Shown here in pieces: positions 43,105 through 53,606 of a stretch of DNA of 64,000 bases (positions are counted from its first letter, which is position 1; each line of letters starts with the position of its first letter). The position numbers and the translations under genes are program-made. The notes under the pieces are model-generated. The model did not search any database. It had not been told where the DNA came from and saw only the letters and a program-made list of their open reading frames with translations. The stretch lies in contig NZ_JAKFIA010000002.1 of NCBI RefSeq assembly GCF_022569295.1, positions 570,001 to 634,000 of the forward strand, written 5' to 3'. This DNA is from Pedomonas mirosovicensis. Its GTDB lineage: Bacteria; Pseudomonadota; Alphaproteobacteria; Sphingomonadales; Sphingomonadaceae.

Positions 43105-44771
43105 AACAACCTCCCGGGTAGCGCAGCGCTATCCGTTGCATGGGTTATTAACGTCGTGCTTGGCGAATGAACTGCTAGGAGGGCGTTATTTTTTGTTCAG
43201 AAACTCAAGTTGGATACAAGAAAACCTTAGCTGGAAAGGAATGGAATTAAAAACGGTTGAATACCTGTGTATCAAGGCACTTAAGCAAATTTCGCCCAAC
43301 CGCAGTGCCACCCCTGACCCAAAGGATGGCATTGTAAGTGCTGTGATTATATCGCCATCTCGTGGATTTGTTCAAGTCTTATTAACCACAGGGGGCGGGG
43401 CGACCCAACCGCACCTCGCTAATTTGGGGAAACCAAGAGCGCTTTATTGGCCCCAAGGCCTACGGTGGAGGTGGGCTGTGCCAATATTAATGCGAGGGGT
43501 CGGTGAACTGCCTCACGGTAGCATATCAATATCAGCCATTCTGCAGCCAGGGGCGGATTCGTATCTATCGTGGAAGGGGAAATGCACGTGCTCGTGCGGT
43601 GAAGATAAGCGGCTGGGCTAATGCTGGATGGCTGTGGCCCTTTGAGGGAAAATCAGGAATGCGGCCAATCCTGTCAAATTTTTGTTTTACCAGTCTGGTG
43701 AGGGATTTCGCCTTTTTGGGCTATTTATGCACAGTCGCTCGTGCGCTCTTCACAGCCTTCAAAACTTATGAAAACTGGTAATCGTAGCGAGCCAGGGTTT
43801 GTTGACCGCGTTCTCCCAGCAGGCAACTGGCTGTTACGAAAAAGTGCTTGGCAATGGACAAAATATAAAGCCGAAGTCAACGGCTACTGAGCGATTTATG
43901 GATGACCCAACCGAACAAACTTTGGAACCCGTCTCCTGGAACGGGGCGGGTTCTAATCTTATTGTCTTTCATATCAGACAAAAGAGACGGTTGCAACTAG
44001 CTCCCTTGTTTTGTCCCACCTATTCTGGTGATGCAGTTCAAAGGGAGGAGGAGCTGAGAGAAGAGGTCCAACATGGCAGACCCCTAGGTCTGCCTGCAAC
44101 TTGAATCAAATGCTCAAGGCCTGGAAGCTATTTTAAAATTGTGAGGCCAATGCAAGAGAAGCCTTGTGACGGTTGCGTTTAAAGCACCTTGAAGGCTGGA
44201 GGTGCTATTCTGGTCTCTATAAATATTTTTCTGGGAATTTTCAGAGTATAGAAGCATGTTGTTTCTAGCGTTTAACGATATGCCATTGCCCTGACACTGG
44301 ATTGTTTGTCCAAGTGGGAGAACGCTTCCTCAAGGGAGGCAAGCATGCAGGCAAGGACATTCTGCCAGGAAACCTGGCTTAGAGGGGTATTCTACTCTCT
44401 CATAGGTCAAGATCTAGCGGCCCGAACATAGATTATCAGGGCGTACGCTAGGGCGGTGCGCTCTGTTGCGCGTGGTCATAACTCATAGCTGCGCCAGCAA
44501 GATCGTAAACCCTGCCGCCAATCTGCCTCCATGGCTCAGTTCATTCTTCCTCGCCCGGCCCAACCCGAAAGCAAGGTCCGAGATATAGGGCTTAAGGCCG
44601 GGGCGCAGATCTGTGTTTGCCGCCAAAATCAGCAAACCTATGTCTTGCTGGCGCGACATGCCTTCAGATTCTCCCAAGCAAAAACTGCAGGGATGTGCCG
44701 GAGGCATGACGCTTGGAAACGGTGGCTGGCGTGCGCGGATCTGGCACGGAACCTACCGGACGGAGATTGCC
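43105..44771. other. Gene-poor region
   Basis: 1.67 kb without a recognisable gene. Short frames on both strands (for example 43242-43621 plus) have no ribosome site of note and no family resemblance; base composition is mixed and lower in GC than the neighbours. It may hold decayed genes or long regulatory DNA upstream of the sigma factor. Confidence 0.5.
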
Positions 44772-45023
44772 ATGTTTCCTGAAGTTGCATCTGCGCGAGC
44801 CTTCTGGCCGCAACACTTATCGTCTAAGCGTGCGCGACTGACCAGCTACGAATATGCCAGTCGCGTTGCCAAACACATTTTTGACCAAATCCAGAAGCCT
44901 GTTGTCGTGCTCTATGAAGGGAGCCCCTGCCGACAGTACCGTGTCGTCACAGGGCCAGAGCTTAAGGAAGCTATGAGCACTGGAAATCTGAGCAGCCAGA
45001 GCATTGCCGCAACGTTTCTGTGA
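44772..45023 (+). CDS. Possible small hypothetical protein
   Basis: 83 codons from ATG 44772, preceded by GGACGGAG. The sequence MFPEVASARAFWPQHL, then YEYASRVAKHIFDQIQKPVVVLYEG and YRVVTGPELKEAM, has normal protein-like composition and a plausible alpha/beta pattern. I do not recognise a family. It stands alone in a gene-poor region, so it could be a small regulatory protein or a chance frame. Confidence 0.4.
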   Translation: MFPEVASARAFWPQHLSSKRARLTSYEYASRVAKHIFDQIQKPVVVLYEGSPCRQYRVVTGPELKEAMSTGNLSSQSIAATFL

Positions 45024-45721
45024 CAAGCAGAACATTAAGGATGTATCAAGCGAGGTGCCCTCGCAGCAGAGGCGGCTTGCGCGGATCATTTTTGAGGAAA
45101 GGCCCTCTCTAGAGAATAGAGTGCCATTGCTCTCCACCATGAGCTTGACCAGGCGCATCGAATGAGCGAGTGCGCCTGGGTACAGACGCGGCTATCCCCC
45201 CGAAAAGTCCAAAATATATTCTTTGAATAACTATTTTAATTTACTATAAATAGATCGCTTGGGTGGGTGCATCAGGCGCCAATGCTGCCGCCAAGTATCC
45301 TCGAATTGTATTTATTGAGTGCGATGGACTCGGGCCCACCTGCTCCAGGAGGGCTGCCAGCTCCGACCGGTTTGGCGTGAAAATCTTCCTTTGGGCCGTT
45401 GGCTGCTTTCCACCGGTCGGGCTGGCATTTTGATTGCCGGAGTTCATTGACAGTCAAAGGCAGCCTGATGTTGGCTGGATATGCGCTCGCGGGCAATTAA
45501 CGCCATGTGGTTTACTTAGGCGCTCATACTGAGTCGCCCTGATTCCCCGAGCAAGCGCATTCTCTATTTGTCCGGGTAGGCTGAGAAAATTGTGAAGGTC
45601 TGTTACAGTCGGAGTGACGATCAGGCCTTATCTTTTGCTTGATAATGCTTTTTGGCGCTGCACAGGCTGTGCCTTGTGCAGCCCTCTACCAAAGCAAGGA
45701 AGTATAATTAAGTCCTACCCA
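45024..45721. other. Gene-poor region
   Basis: About 700 bp with no convincing gene. A minus-strand frame at 45244-45447 (MNSGNQNASPTGGKQ...) lacks a ribosome site. AT-rich around 45215-45250. Confidence 0.45.
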
Positions 45722-46828
45722 CTATTGGTGCAGATGGGACCGCCGGAAGTGGGCTGTTCGAAATTCTATCGGACTAACGCCATGCCACCTGTGGAAAGAG
45801 CGGGTGAGGGAGGAATTGGTGCCATAACCTAGGTGTACGGCAATTTCCTTAATTGGCATGTCGCCGCGCTGCAGGAGCTCTGCTGCATATTTCATTTTTT
45901 CATCGAGCAGATATTTGGCGGGCGTAACCCCGTAGACCATCCGAAAGTTCTTGTCGAAAAAGCTTCGGCTTACGCCAAGCTGTTGAGCGATCGCTTCGAT
46001 ATCGAAGTCACTGCTTCTGGCATACATGCGTAGTAGCTCGGCCCCTTCAACCACCTTTCGATAGGCGAGACTGGACTGAGCATCCCGGGAATTGTCCCAT
46101 TCATTGCCAAGGGAAAGATAAAGAAGGGACTGGATTTGACTCCTCAGAAACCGGACACGCAGCTTCCCTGTCAGTGGGACTTCGAACAGCGAAAGAAGGA
46201 TTTTCATTCCCGCCAGGGAAATCGGCGATCTACGGAACAGGAGGAGGGAATCGTCCCGGTAGATATAGCGATCAAGATCGCGAGGAATGGCTGAGTCCAT
46301 CTCGCCGAGGGCGCGCTGAAGCGCGCGCCGGCTCAGAGCAAGGGAGACCCACATCATTGGCCCGCAGGCTTTCAGTCGTTCTACCTTGATAAAATTATCG
46401 GGCTGTAGCTCGAAGTCCACATGGGCGGGACGCATTCTGAGAGTAGTTGGCGTAACCCAGGATGGGACACGGCTCGTCCCGTAGGGCACCAACTCCTGAT
46501 CGCAGGCGCCGCGGATCATCCAACAGATTCGCAGCCAGTCCTCGCCGATAAAGGCAAAGGGCTGGTCCTTGGCGAAGGACATGGTGTTGACGGTCGCAAA
46601 AAACTCGTCGTCTATCTTGAGAAATTCGTTCTTGCCAAAGAGTAGATCCTTATTGCTACCGTCCTCGACATGGGTGAGGATGCCATACTCATCAAGGCTG
46701 GTGGCAGGATCGACGGCAAGCCGGGCCTGAAAACGGGCTTCCATCATCCGCAGGATTGCTGACCAGTTTTCTGTAACAGTCAGGAGCGGCCCTAAGTCCT
46801 TGTAGTTTGTGCCGGATTGCATTCCCAT
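45722..46828 (-). CDS. AraC-family transcriptional regulator
   Basis: About 368 residues with a C-terminal AraC double helix-turn-helix: DFDIEAIAQQLGVSRSFFDKNFRMVYGVTPAKYLLDEKMKYAAELL and IKEIAVHLGYGTNSSLTRSFHRWHGVSPIEFR. The N-terminal 240 residues match no domain I can name; the size and layout resemble PchR-like regulators of iron or nutrient receptors. Start is uncertain: ATG 46828 or 46822 are chosen over a TTG at 46909. It is co-directional with, and 151 bp downstream of, the acylase gene, and probably controls the receptor-acylase pair. Confidence 0.88.
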   Translation of the reverse strand: MGMQSGTNYKDLGPLLTVTENWSAILRMMEARFQARLAVDPATSLDEYGILTHVEDGSNKDLLFGKNEFLKIDDEFFATVNTMSFAKDQPFAFIGEDWLRICWMIRGACDQELVPYGTSRVPSWVTPTTLRMRPAHVDFELQPDNFIKVERLKACGPMMWVSLALSRRALQRALGEMDSAIPRDLDRYIYRDDSLLLFRRSPISLAGMKILLSLFEVPLTGKLRVRFLRSQIQSLLYLSLGNEWDNSRDAQSSLAYRKVVEGAELLRMYARSSDFDIEAIAQQLGVSRSFFDKNFRMVYGVTPAKYLLDEKMKYAAELLQRGDMPIKEIAVHLGYGTNSSLTRSFHRWHGVSPIEFRTAHFRRSHLHQ

Positions 46829-46979
46829 GTAGATATCCGTTGTTTTGCTGCTCTGAGCCGGACGGCTCAAGGACAACACAACGCAATAAAATTGGTTTAG
46901 ATACTGCAACGGAGTATAGCGTATGTATCGTCATGGTTTAAGAATATATCTTCTGTGTTTTGTTTGGTGAAATTAATTA

Positions 46980-49505
46980 TTAATTGTAATTCAATTTTAT
47001 TCGCGACTCTGCATGCTTTTCAATCTCTGCGCGATCGATCGGCATGGGCAGGCGGCCATAGCTGTCATAGATGGCTCGCTGGTCCTCCGCATGCGCGGCG
47101 CGACGGCCGTCCGGGTGGACAAAGCCACTCTGCCCGGGCGAGTTGATGCCGTCACCATGCAGCTGGTTATTATTCGCCCAGAACATGACATTGACCGAGC
47201 CGCGATTCTGAAAGGCCGTGATGGGGCGTGGAATTTCGCTGCCGAGGCGGATGCCGAGGAAGGTCGTGGTGGCATAGTAGGGTTTGAAGGCCGCAATCTG
47301 CCAAGCTGACATGTCGGGGCCCTGTGCGCGCTCAAGCGAAGCAACCGTCTCTTCGAAGACCTGGCGAATGACGTCTTGCGGGGGCTGGCCATTGAAAAGA
47401 TCATAGGTCAGCGGCACTCGACCTTCGAGCCCCGCAAGATTATGAATGATGACGCGCGTTCCCGGCGGCACATCAGTCCCGATTGGAATATCACGCACCG
47501 CATAGGCGGTGGCCGCAAACCGGGTAAAGCCCTCCTCGCCAACATCATCCGCAATGACGGCGCGATACAGCCGGGGGAGGAAGGCCTCCATGAGGGCTGG
47601 TGCTGGGCCATCATAAATGCCATCGCCATTGTCATCGCGCCATTGACCATCCCAATGCTCCAGTATCTCGAGCGCAGCCTTGGCCTTAGCAGAGGCGTTC
47701 TTGGCCATGGCACTGCGTAGGAGCGGAAGAAAATAGGCGATGTTGTGGTCGGCGTGGGCGACCTGGCGGATCATGTCCCAGGCCTCCTCCAGGCTGAACC
47801 GATCCTTTGCTTTCAGCCGGCTGGTCAGCAGATGCACGTGGTGGGCGCCGCCCCACATCGACCACCACTGATCACCGTTGGACCAGTCAACAGCCGGCTT
47901 GTTATTCCAGTTGGCGATAAACCCGCTGGAGGGATTGAAGACCCAAGGGTTATGGTCGGCTCCTGTAGTGCCGAGCCAATCCATCTCGCCCGTGCCAATA
48001 GCTGGCAGACGCAGGTCGTGACCCGGGACCCGAATAGGGTGGCGCCCAGCCATCTGGTGTCCAATGTTGCCCTCGGCATCGACATAGTAAATGTTTAGGT
48101 TCTGGGAGATCCGGAAAACTGCCTGTTTCCAGCTCTCATGGTCGCGCGCCTTAACCATATCCAGCCAGCCGCCGAGCGTTTCCATCTCAAGGCCATCCCA
48201 GGCGCGCCTTTTGGCATAGGCCACGCCCTTGGCCGGATCATAGGCAATAACTGGGCCATGGACGCTCTCGCGGCGGATGATAATGACCTCCCCCTGGCCC
48301 TTGACCCGGATGCGCTCCTTGCGAATTGCGAACCGCTTCCATACACCCTTATGGAAATATTGCTCCGGATCCTTCGGGTTAAGTCTTTCCTCGAAGAGAT
48401 CGACCGGGTCAGTAAGCGCTGCTGTTCCTCCCCAGCCGATTCGATCATTGTAGCCGACGATGAGGAGGGGCAGGGCCATATAGCTATAGGCCGCGACGTT
48501 ATAGCCGGCGCCATGCAGGCCGATGTTGTAAAACGAGGCGGGGGATGTCCAGCCAACCTGTGGTCCGTTCACCAAGATCGCCTGTGCATCCTTTGCCTTG
48601 TGGCCATTGATGAGCCAGATGTTGCTCTCGGACTCGAACCCACCGCGGCCGGAAATGCCGTTTAGTGCCAGCATCTGATGCGCCCGCGCCTGGAGGGATT
48701 GGCCTGGTTTCAGATCCTTCAGCATCTCCAGATAGCCGAATGTCGGGATGGGTCGCGCCGCTCCTTCAATCAAGGTTTTCTGGGGTGCAAACAGGGTCTT
48801 GGGCTCTTTGGCTGGCGTCTCGGGGTGCCACCGGTCGGCCGGGACGGTGGTCTCGGCAGTCGGATCATTGATCCAATGTAGAGCCTGGAAGAGACGCCAG
48901 CCTTGCTCCTCGCCGTGGAGCCGGCGCAGACGATGGTACAGATCAAGGTTTTCCAGTTCTTGGGACTGCCCCGAGAAACGGTTGATCAGGTTTCCTGTGA
49001 CAGCCATCGCTACGTCGATGGCCGACCAGTGCTGTGGACGAAATCCGAGTTCCGTGAACTCCCTGGGCAGCAGGCGATCCGGCGCTGCGTTCACCTCATC
49101 GACGCGGCGCGAGAAGCCGGCGGCATAGCCTTCCAGCGCCGCCCGGTGTTGGGCTGGCATGACTTTGAGCTGCCGGACGAAACTTTCTCTGTCGGTCTCG
49201 ATCCGGGCCATCTCGTCGACCTTGACCAGATCTGGGCCGAGAATCTCCGCTGCGGTGCCAGTCGCGGCCCGGCGCAGCATTTCTAGCTGAAACAGTCGGT
49301 CCTCAGCCGCGGCATAACCGAAGCCGTAGTATAGCCCATAGACAGTATCACTATAAACATGCGGGATGCCGTAGTCATCCCGCACGATCTCAACGGTGCC
49401 TTCCCGGCTGGAGAGGGCGACAGCTTCCTCTGCTATTGCCGGCCGGGCGTGGACGAGCAATCCAAGGCAGCAAGCAACAATAAGGTGTTTCACGCGTACC
49501 CCCAT
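46980..49505 (-). CDS. Penicillin acylase family Ntn-hydrolase (acyl-homoserine lactone acylase-like)
   Basis: 841-residue periplasmic amidase with signal peptide MGVRVKHLIVACCLGLLVHARPAIA. It should mature by self-cleavage into alpha and beta chains. The alpha chain shows VEIVRDDYGIPHVYSDT and GFGYAAAEDRLFQLEM; the nucleophile Ser294 follows the cut in GFESESNIWLINGHKA; GYNDRIGWGGTAALTDPVDLFEE is also typical. Members cleave beta-lactam side chains, N-acyl-homoserine lactones or cyclic lipopeptides. The gene starts three bases after the TonB receptor stop, so both form one unit: the likely logic is import of an acylated compound and its hydrolysis in the periplasm. Confidence 0.92.
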   Translation of the reverse strand: MGVRVKHLIVACCLGLLVHARPAIAEEAVALSSREGTVEIVRDDYGIPHVYSDTVYGLYYGFGYAAAEDRLFQLEMLRRAATGTAAEILGPDLVKVDEMARIETDRESFVRQLKVMPAQHRAALEGYAAGFSRRVDEVNAAPDRLLPREFTELGFRPQHWSAIDVAMAVTGNLINRFSGQSQELENLDLYHRLRRLHGEEQGWRLFQALHWINDPTAETTVPADRWHPETPAKEPKTLFAPQKTLIEGAARPIPTFGYLEMLKDLKPGQSLQARAHQMLALNGISGRGGFESESNIWLINGHKAKDAQAILVNGPQVGWTSPASFYNIGLHGAGYNVAAYSYMALPLLIVGYNDRIGWGGTAALTDPVDLFEERLNPKDPEQYFHKGVWKRFAIRKERIRVKGQGEVIIIRRESVHGPVIAYDPAKGVAYAKRRAWDGLEMETLGGWLDMVKARDHESWKQAVFRISQNLNIYYVDAEGNIGHQMAGRHPIRVPGHDLRLPAIGTGEMDWLGTTGADHNPWVFNPSSGFIANWNNKPAVDWSNGDQWWSMWGGAHHVHLLTSRLKAKDRFSLEEAWDMIRQVAHADHNIAYFLPLLRSAMAKNASAKAKAALEILEHWDGQWRDDNGDGIYDGPAPALMEAFLPRLYRAVIADDVGEEGFTRFAATAYAVRDIPIGTDVPPGTRVIIHNLAGLEGRVPLTYDLFNGQPPQDVIRQVFEETVASLERAQGPDMSAWQIAAFKPYYATTTFLGIRLGSEIPRPITAFQNRGSVNVMFWANNNQLHGDGINSPGQSGFVHPDGRRAAHAEDQRAIYDSYGRLPMPIDRAEIEKHAESRIKLNYN

Positions 49506-49508
49506 GCC

Positions 49509-51692
49509 TTAGTAACGCCACGTCACGGACAGGCCATACATTCTTGGGTCGCCATAGCTGCCGAGAATGCCGAGACCTGTCGGTGCGATGTGGACGAAGT
49601 ATTTTTCATTGAATAGATTCTTCGCCCAGAGCATCGCTTCCCAACGCTCATCGGGGCTTGTCCAAGCCAGCTGTGCATTGACCAGCGAATAGGCGGGCTT
49701 TTCGGCGCTCAGGTCGAGCACGTCCTGGCCGACCGTGCTGCTGTAGTTATAATCTGCGGACACTCGTACCGTGCCGTAGCTGATCGGCTGAAGCCAGGTT
49801 GCATTGACGTGCACCTTGTGGCGCGGCGCCTCCGGCATGCGCTGCCCATCCAGGGAGACCGCCGTGCCCACGCCGTCCACGTAGAGGCTGTCGCGGTATT
49901 CGGCATCGAGGAAGGAGTAGCTGGCTCCAATGGTGAGCGGGGGGATCGGACGCCAGGTCCCTTCAAGCTCGATGCCGCGCACAACCGCGTGGTCGATGTT
50001 GACGGTCTGGAAGACGCCCATGGGCGAGGTGGTATCCTCGATCGGCGGGCCGAAGCGGTTGTTCTGGATGTTTCTGTACCACGTCTGGAACAGAGCGGCG
50101 TTGAAGTACAGCGTCTGGTCGAACAGGCTGGACTTAAGGCCAAGCTCTACATTCCAGGCGGTTTCAGGCTTGACCGGCTTGACCGCATCAATGATACGGC
50201 CCGGCGCGCCACCGTAGCCGCCACTCTTGAAGCCTTTAGAGGCGGATACATAGGCGGTCAGATTGTCATTAAAGTGCCGCTCCAGCGCCACCTTGGGCGA
50301 AAAATCGGTCCAGCTGTGGTCGGCGTTGGCATCAAAGGTCGTTGCGATAATCCCCACGCCCCCGGCCCGGCCAATCGAGAAAATATTTTTGGTCTCATGA
50401 GTCAGCCGGGCGCCGGTAATCAGCTCCCATCCGGGCTGGAATTGCCAACTCAACTGGCCAAAGGCAGCATAGCTGTTGGTAACATTGTCCTGGCGCGTCG
50501 TATCAATAAGATCAGCCGGATCACCCGCCGGCGCACCCCGGTCATCAACGCCACGCAGGTCGTGGAATGATTCTGTCCGGTCGGTATGCTCGCGCAGGTA
50601 GAACAGCCCAGCGACGAACTCGATGGAGGGCGCCAACGTACCGGCGAGGCGCAGTTCCTGGGAGATCTGGTTTGTCTTGTCATGGATTTCGTCGATGACC
50701 GGCACTTGCGGGACGGCGTAGGCGTCCTGTTCCCAGTCGGCCTTGTGATGGCGATAGGCGGTGATCGAGGTTAGGGTGCCAAAGCCGAGCTCCCGATTGG
50801 CTCGCAGGGCCAGGCCATAGGATTGGCGGTCGGTAAAGCCGGAAGTAGGGTTGGTTGAGTGTTTCCAGTCGCCGCCTAGCTCTTTCCACCAATCAACGAT
50901 CGGCCCTGCGCCATTGCGTACCGGCATGCGGCCCGTATCAGCCAGCGATTCCCGCGCATAGTCGCCAGTTAGGACCACATCCCAGCCATCCTGCTCATAG
51001 CGCAGATGCGCCCGCGCGGCCTGGCTGTTTTCATCGCGTAGCTTTTCGCCATTGAGCAGGTTGGTGATCCAGCCGTCGCGATCCCGGCTCGTAAAAGAAA
51101 TTTTAAAGCTGAGCGGATCGGCAAGGGCGCCGGTTGCCATGCCGCCGATATCCAGACGGTCGTAATTGCCGAGCGTGACCCGCATCTTTGCATCGGTCTC
51201 GCCGGTTGGCAGCGCGCTGATCACGTTGATGGCGCCGCCAATACTGTTGCGGCCGAAGAGTGTCCCTTGTGGGCCGCGCAGGACTTCAACCCGCTCCAGG
51301 TCAAACAGTTCGAAAATCGACATGGACAGGCGACTCATATAGACGTCGTCTACGTAAATCGCCACCGGCCCATCCATGCCCGCGCCGTCGTCGTAGGAGA
51401 CGGCGCCGCGCAAGCCGATATAGCCTTGCCCATTGGAGAACGGAGTGATGGATAGGGAGGGAACCTGCCGGAACAGTTCTACCTGTGTGTGGATGTCTCC
51501 TCGCTCCAGGTCGTCGCCGCTTACCACGGACAGGGCAATGGGCACATCCTGAAGCCTCTCGGCGCGACGTTGCGCCGTAACGATGATATCGTCCAATTGC
51601 GCGTTTTCGCTTGCAGCGTGCGCGCCGCCAGTGTGGAGCGCGGAGACGGCAACAGTGCACGCCAGCGCTCTTCGCCAAGCACGTTTGGTCAT
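49509..51692 (-). CDS. TonB-dependent receptor
   Basis: 727 residues: signal peptide (MTKRAWRRALACTVAVSALHTGGAHAA), a plug domain (LDDIIVTAQRRAERLQDVPIALSVV, GLRGAVSYDDGAGMDGPVAIYVDDVYM, LERVEVLRGPQGTLFGRNSIGGAINVIS) and a 22-strand barrel ending YGLSVTWRY with the terminal aromatic. The IIVTAQRR box and RGPQGTLFGRN are typical of sphingomonad receptors for organic ligands. ATG at 51690-51692. It leads the receptor-acylase unit; no FecR-type signalling extension is seen at the N-terminus. Confidence 0.94.
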   Translation of the reverse strand: MTKRAWRRALACTVAVSALHTGGAHAASENAQLDDIIVTAQRRAERLQDVPIALSVVSGDDLERGDIHTQVELFRQVPSLSITPFSNGQGYIGLRGAVSYDDGAGMDGPVAIYVDDVYMSRLSMSIFELFDLERVEVLRGPQGTLFGRNSIGGAINVISALPTGETDAKMRVTLGNYDRLDIGGMATGALADPLSFKISFTSRDRDGWITNLLNGEKLRDENSQAARAHLRYEQDGWDVVLTGDYARESLADTGRMPVRNGAGPIVDWWKELGGDWKHSTNPTSGFTDRQSYGLALRANRELGFGTLTSITAYRHHKADWEQDAYAVPQVPVIDEIHDKTNQISQELRLAGTLAPSIEFVAGLFYLREHTDRTESFHDLRGVDDRGAPAGDPADLIDTTRQDNVTNSYAAFGQLSWQFQPGWELITGARLTHETKNIFSIGRAGGVGIIATTFDANADHSWTDFSPKVALERHFNDNLTAYVSASKGFKSGGYGGAPGRIIDAVKPVKPETAWNVELGLKSSLFDQTLYFNAALFQTWYRNIQNNRFGPPIEDTTSPMGVFQTVNIDHAVVRGIELEGTWRPIPPLTIGASYSFLDAEYRDSLYVDGVGTAVSLDGQRMPEAPRHKVHVNATWLQPISYGTVRVSADYNYSSTVGQDVLDLSAEKPAYSLVNAQLAWTSPDERWEAMLWAKNLFNEKYFVHIAPTGLGILGSYGDPRMYGLSVTWRY

Positions 51693-52134
51693 ATTTTGTC
51701 CTGTGAGTTCGCCCCAGACGGAAACAACGCCGCCACAACTGTCGCAACACCCAGGTACGCAAGAATATATAATGCATAGATATTAGAATTACGCCAGGGG
51801 AATTTTGAGGCTTTGCCGCAGTCTATACCGCAGGCGTAATAGGAGCCCCGTCATATGATTTGCGGCAAGAACATCGTCCAGCATCGCGGCTGTGCATTTC
51901 CAGGATAAAAATGCTCAGCCATTATCGGCGATTTTGCAAATGGCCCAACTCGGCCAATATCACAGCGAGAAGAGGTGTAGGGCTATTGAACTGGGCGAGC
52001 CGTCCTTATGGCTGAGGCATCTCTTGACTGATGGGCTGCCTCTTTGTCAGCGGGGGGTATTGGCCAGGGCAGTGCTGTCGTGCCCAGTGGTCTTCTCGTT
52101 TTTAAAAACTCTTTGAAGCTCAAGCGTTAGTGCT
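51693..52134. other. Intergenic region upstream of the TonB receptor gene
   Basis: About 440 bp with no recognisable gene; it should contain the promoter and AraC operator for the receptor-acylase unit on the minus strand. Parts near 51770-51800 are AT-rich. Confidence 0.4.
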
Positions 52135-52890
52135 GTGAGTCTGCGGGTGGAGGAGGTTCGGGAGCCTGAGAGAGGAAGAATGGGCGTGTTTGACCTGGCA
52201 AGGGGCATAGAAGTGGCGGAGCTGGCGGGCACCCTGGATGACGCACTGTCGACTCAGCGGGAGAACCCTGGCTTTCAGCTCGGGATACGAGTCAAGAACC
52301 CTGACATCATCGATGATACCTTCGATGATCCTCATTTTCTGTTCAGCCCCAGATTGTACGGCTGGACCGGGCTGCTGCCTTATATCGCCCTTGGAGAGGC
52401 TGTTGAGGTCGGCCGCCAAATACGGGCCCTTGCTCTGGTTGAAGATGTTGCAGCCGAACCTCAAGCCCTGTTCTGCTTTGCGAGCCGAATGATCTACCCG
52501 CCTCTTGCCAATTTCCGACTTCATCTCAGTCCTGCAAGGCCAGTGCCCGGACGTATGGGATTTATCAAAGGTACAATTGCAAAGCTGTGGAGGCGATCTG
52601 GGCCTCGGCCGGATACGCTTGAGCAGATTCGCCTGTGGGCGCGACGCGAATTTGAAATCGTGCCACCTGATCCTGTGGCGGAGCCTTACAGTTTGGCGGA
52701 GTGCCACCGGGCGCCATGTCCGGTTTATTTTTCGGCGGAAAGCCTGGCAACTGTCAAAGGACGAACGATGCTTTTGCGCCCTGACCATAGTATGGCCTGG
52801 ATTCAATGGGATGCATCTCTTCTGGCATGGCGCGTTCGCATGGTGTTTCACCGCAATGCCTTATGGAAAGGCGGCTCAACCCTGCATTAG
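52135..52890 (+). CDS. Uncertain open frame, no family recognised
   Basis: 251 codons, GTG start. Residue composition is protein-like and acidic in the first half (ARGIEVAELAGTLDDAL, IRVKNPDIIDDTFDDPHF). The opposite strand is also open over nearly the same stretch (52120-52851), but its composition, rich in Arg, His, Ser and Pro, looks like antisense reading. Neither matches a family I know. It may be a decayed mobile gene. A strong plus-strand terminator lies 270 bp downstream. Confidence 0.3.
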   Translation: MSLRVEEVREPERGRMGVFDLARGIEVAELAGTLDDALSTQRENPGFQLGIRVKNPDIIDDTFDDPHFLFSPRLYGWTGLLPYIALGEAVEVGRQIRALALVEDVAAEPQALFCFASRMIYPPLANFRLHLSPARPVPGRMGFIKGTIAKLWRRSGPRPDTLEQIRLWARREFEIVPPDPVAEPYSLAECHRAPCPVYFSAESLATVKGRTMLLRPDHSMAWIQWDASLLAWRVRMVFHRNALWKGGSTLH

Positions 52891-53163
52891 GGCGCGGCCG
52901 TGGAAGAGTGGCCCAGTGTCATGTTCATGCCACCTGATTTTGCATTTTTGGGATGAAAACACAAAGCCTGATTTTCAGTCTTCCAAAACTGCGGAACGTG
53001 TGAGAGCTGGGCATTGCAGTTCGCAGCCTGCGGCACGAGACAAGGTATTAACCTGCAGAATCGTGGCACGCACAAGATAGCGAATAACGATAAAAGTGCC
53101 GCAATGGCTAGCATTACGTAAATGTTGCGTACTGCGTTTATTAAGTTGCGTTTCCTGAGTTTT

Positions 53164-53193
53164 AGCCCGTCATCTAACCTGACGGGCTTTTTT
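53164..53193 (+). terminator. Rho-independent terminator
   Basis: AGCCCGTC (53164-53171), nine-base loop, GACGGGCT (53181-53188), then TTTTT: a perfect 8-bp stem with U tract on the plus strand. It lies in the 700-bp gap between the frame ending at 52890 and the kinase gene at 53607; no other gene is recognised there. Confidence 0.8.
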
Positions 53194-53606
53194 ATTGTTA
53201 TCTATTAGAAAGATTAAGTCCGGATCCTATTTGCGGCAGGCGTCGATACAATAAACGGCCACCTAGTCCTTCTTGGCTTTCTCCTGCCGAGAGCAACATG
53301 GCTACCGGGTGATCCTTAAGGATGCCACCGCTCGTTTCTACGCCGAAGCCGCTTGCTACCTGGTTCTCTACCGTTTGTTTGGGCGATCTTGATCGTTTTG
53401 GAGAATGCAGCTGAGCGCCTCGCGCTGGCGTATGCCCAAGCGCCTCAGAGACGATCGATTGAATAGTAGGCGGCTTTCCTGCGCGTCTGCGCGTTATTGC
53501 GGTATTGGCGTGGCGTGCCATGTGCATCCAAGTGAAATGGTACGCAATTGGAATTTCTCAAGCTGTGCCGGTGCCTTGCCTTTGCTGATGCGAAGAGACA
53601 TGCCGC

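Noticed and set aside
52120-52851. Minus-strand 243-codon frame
   Set aside because: Rich in Arg, His, Ser, Pro and Gln as expected for antisense reading, with no recognisable domain; the plus-strand frame is slightly more protein-like.
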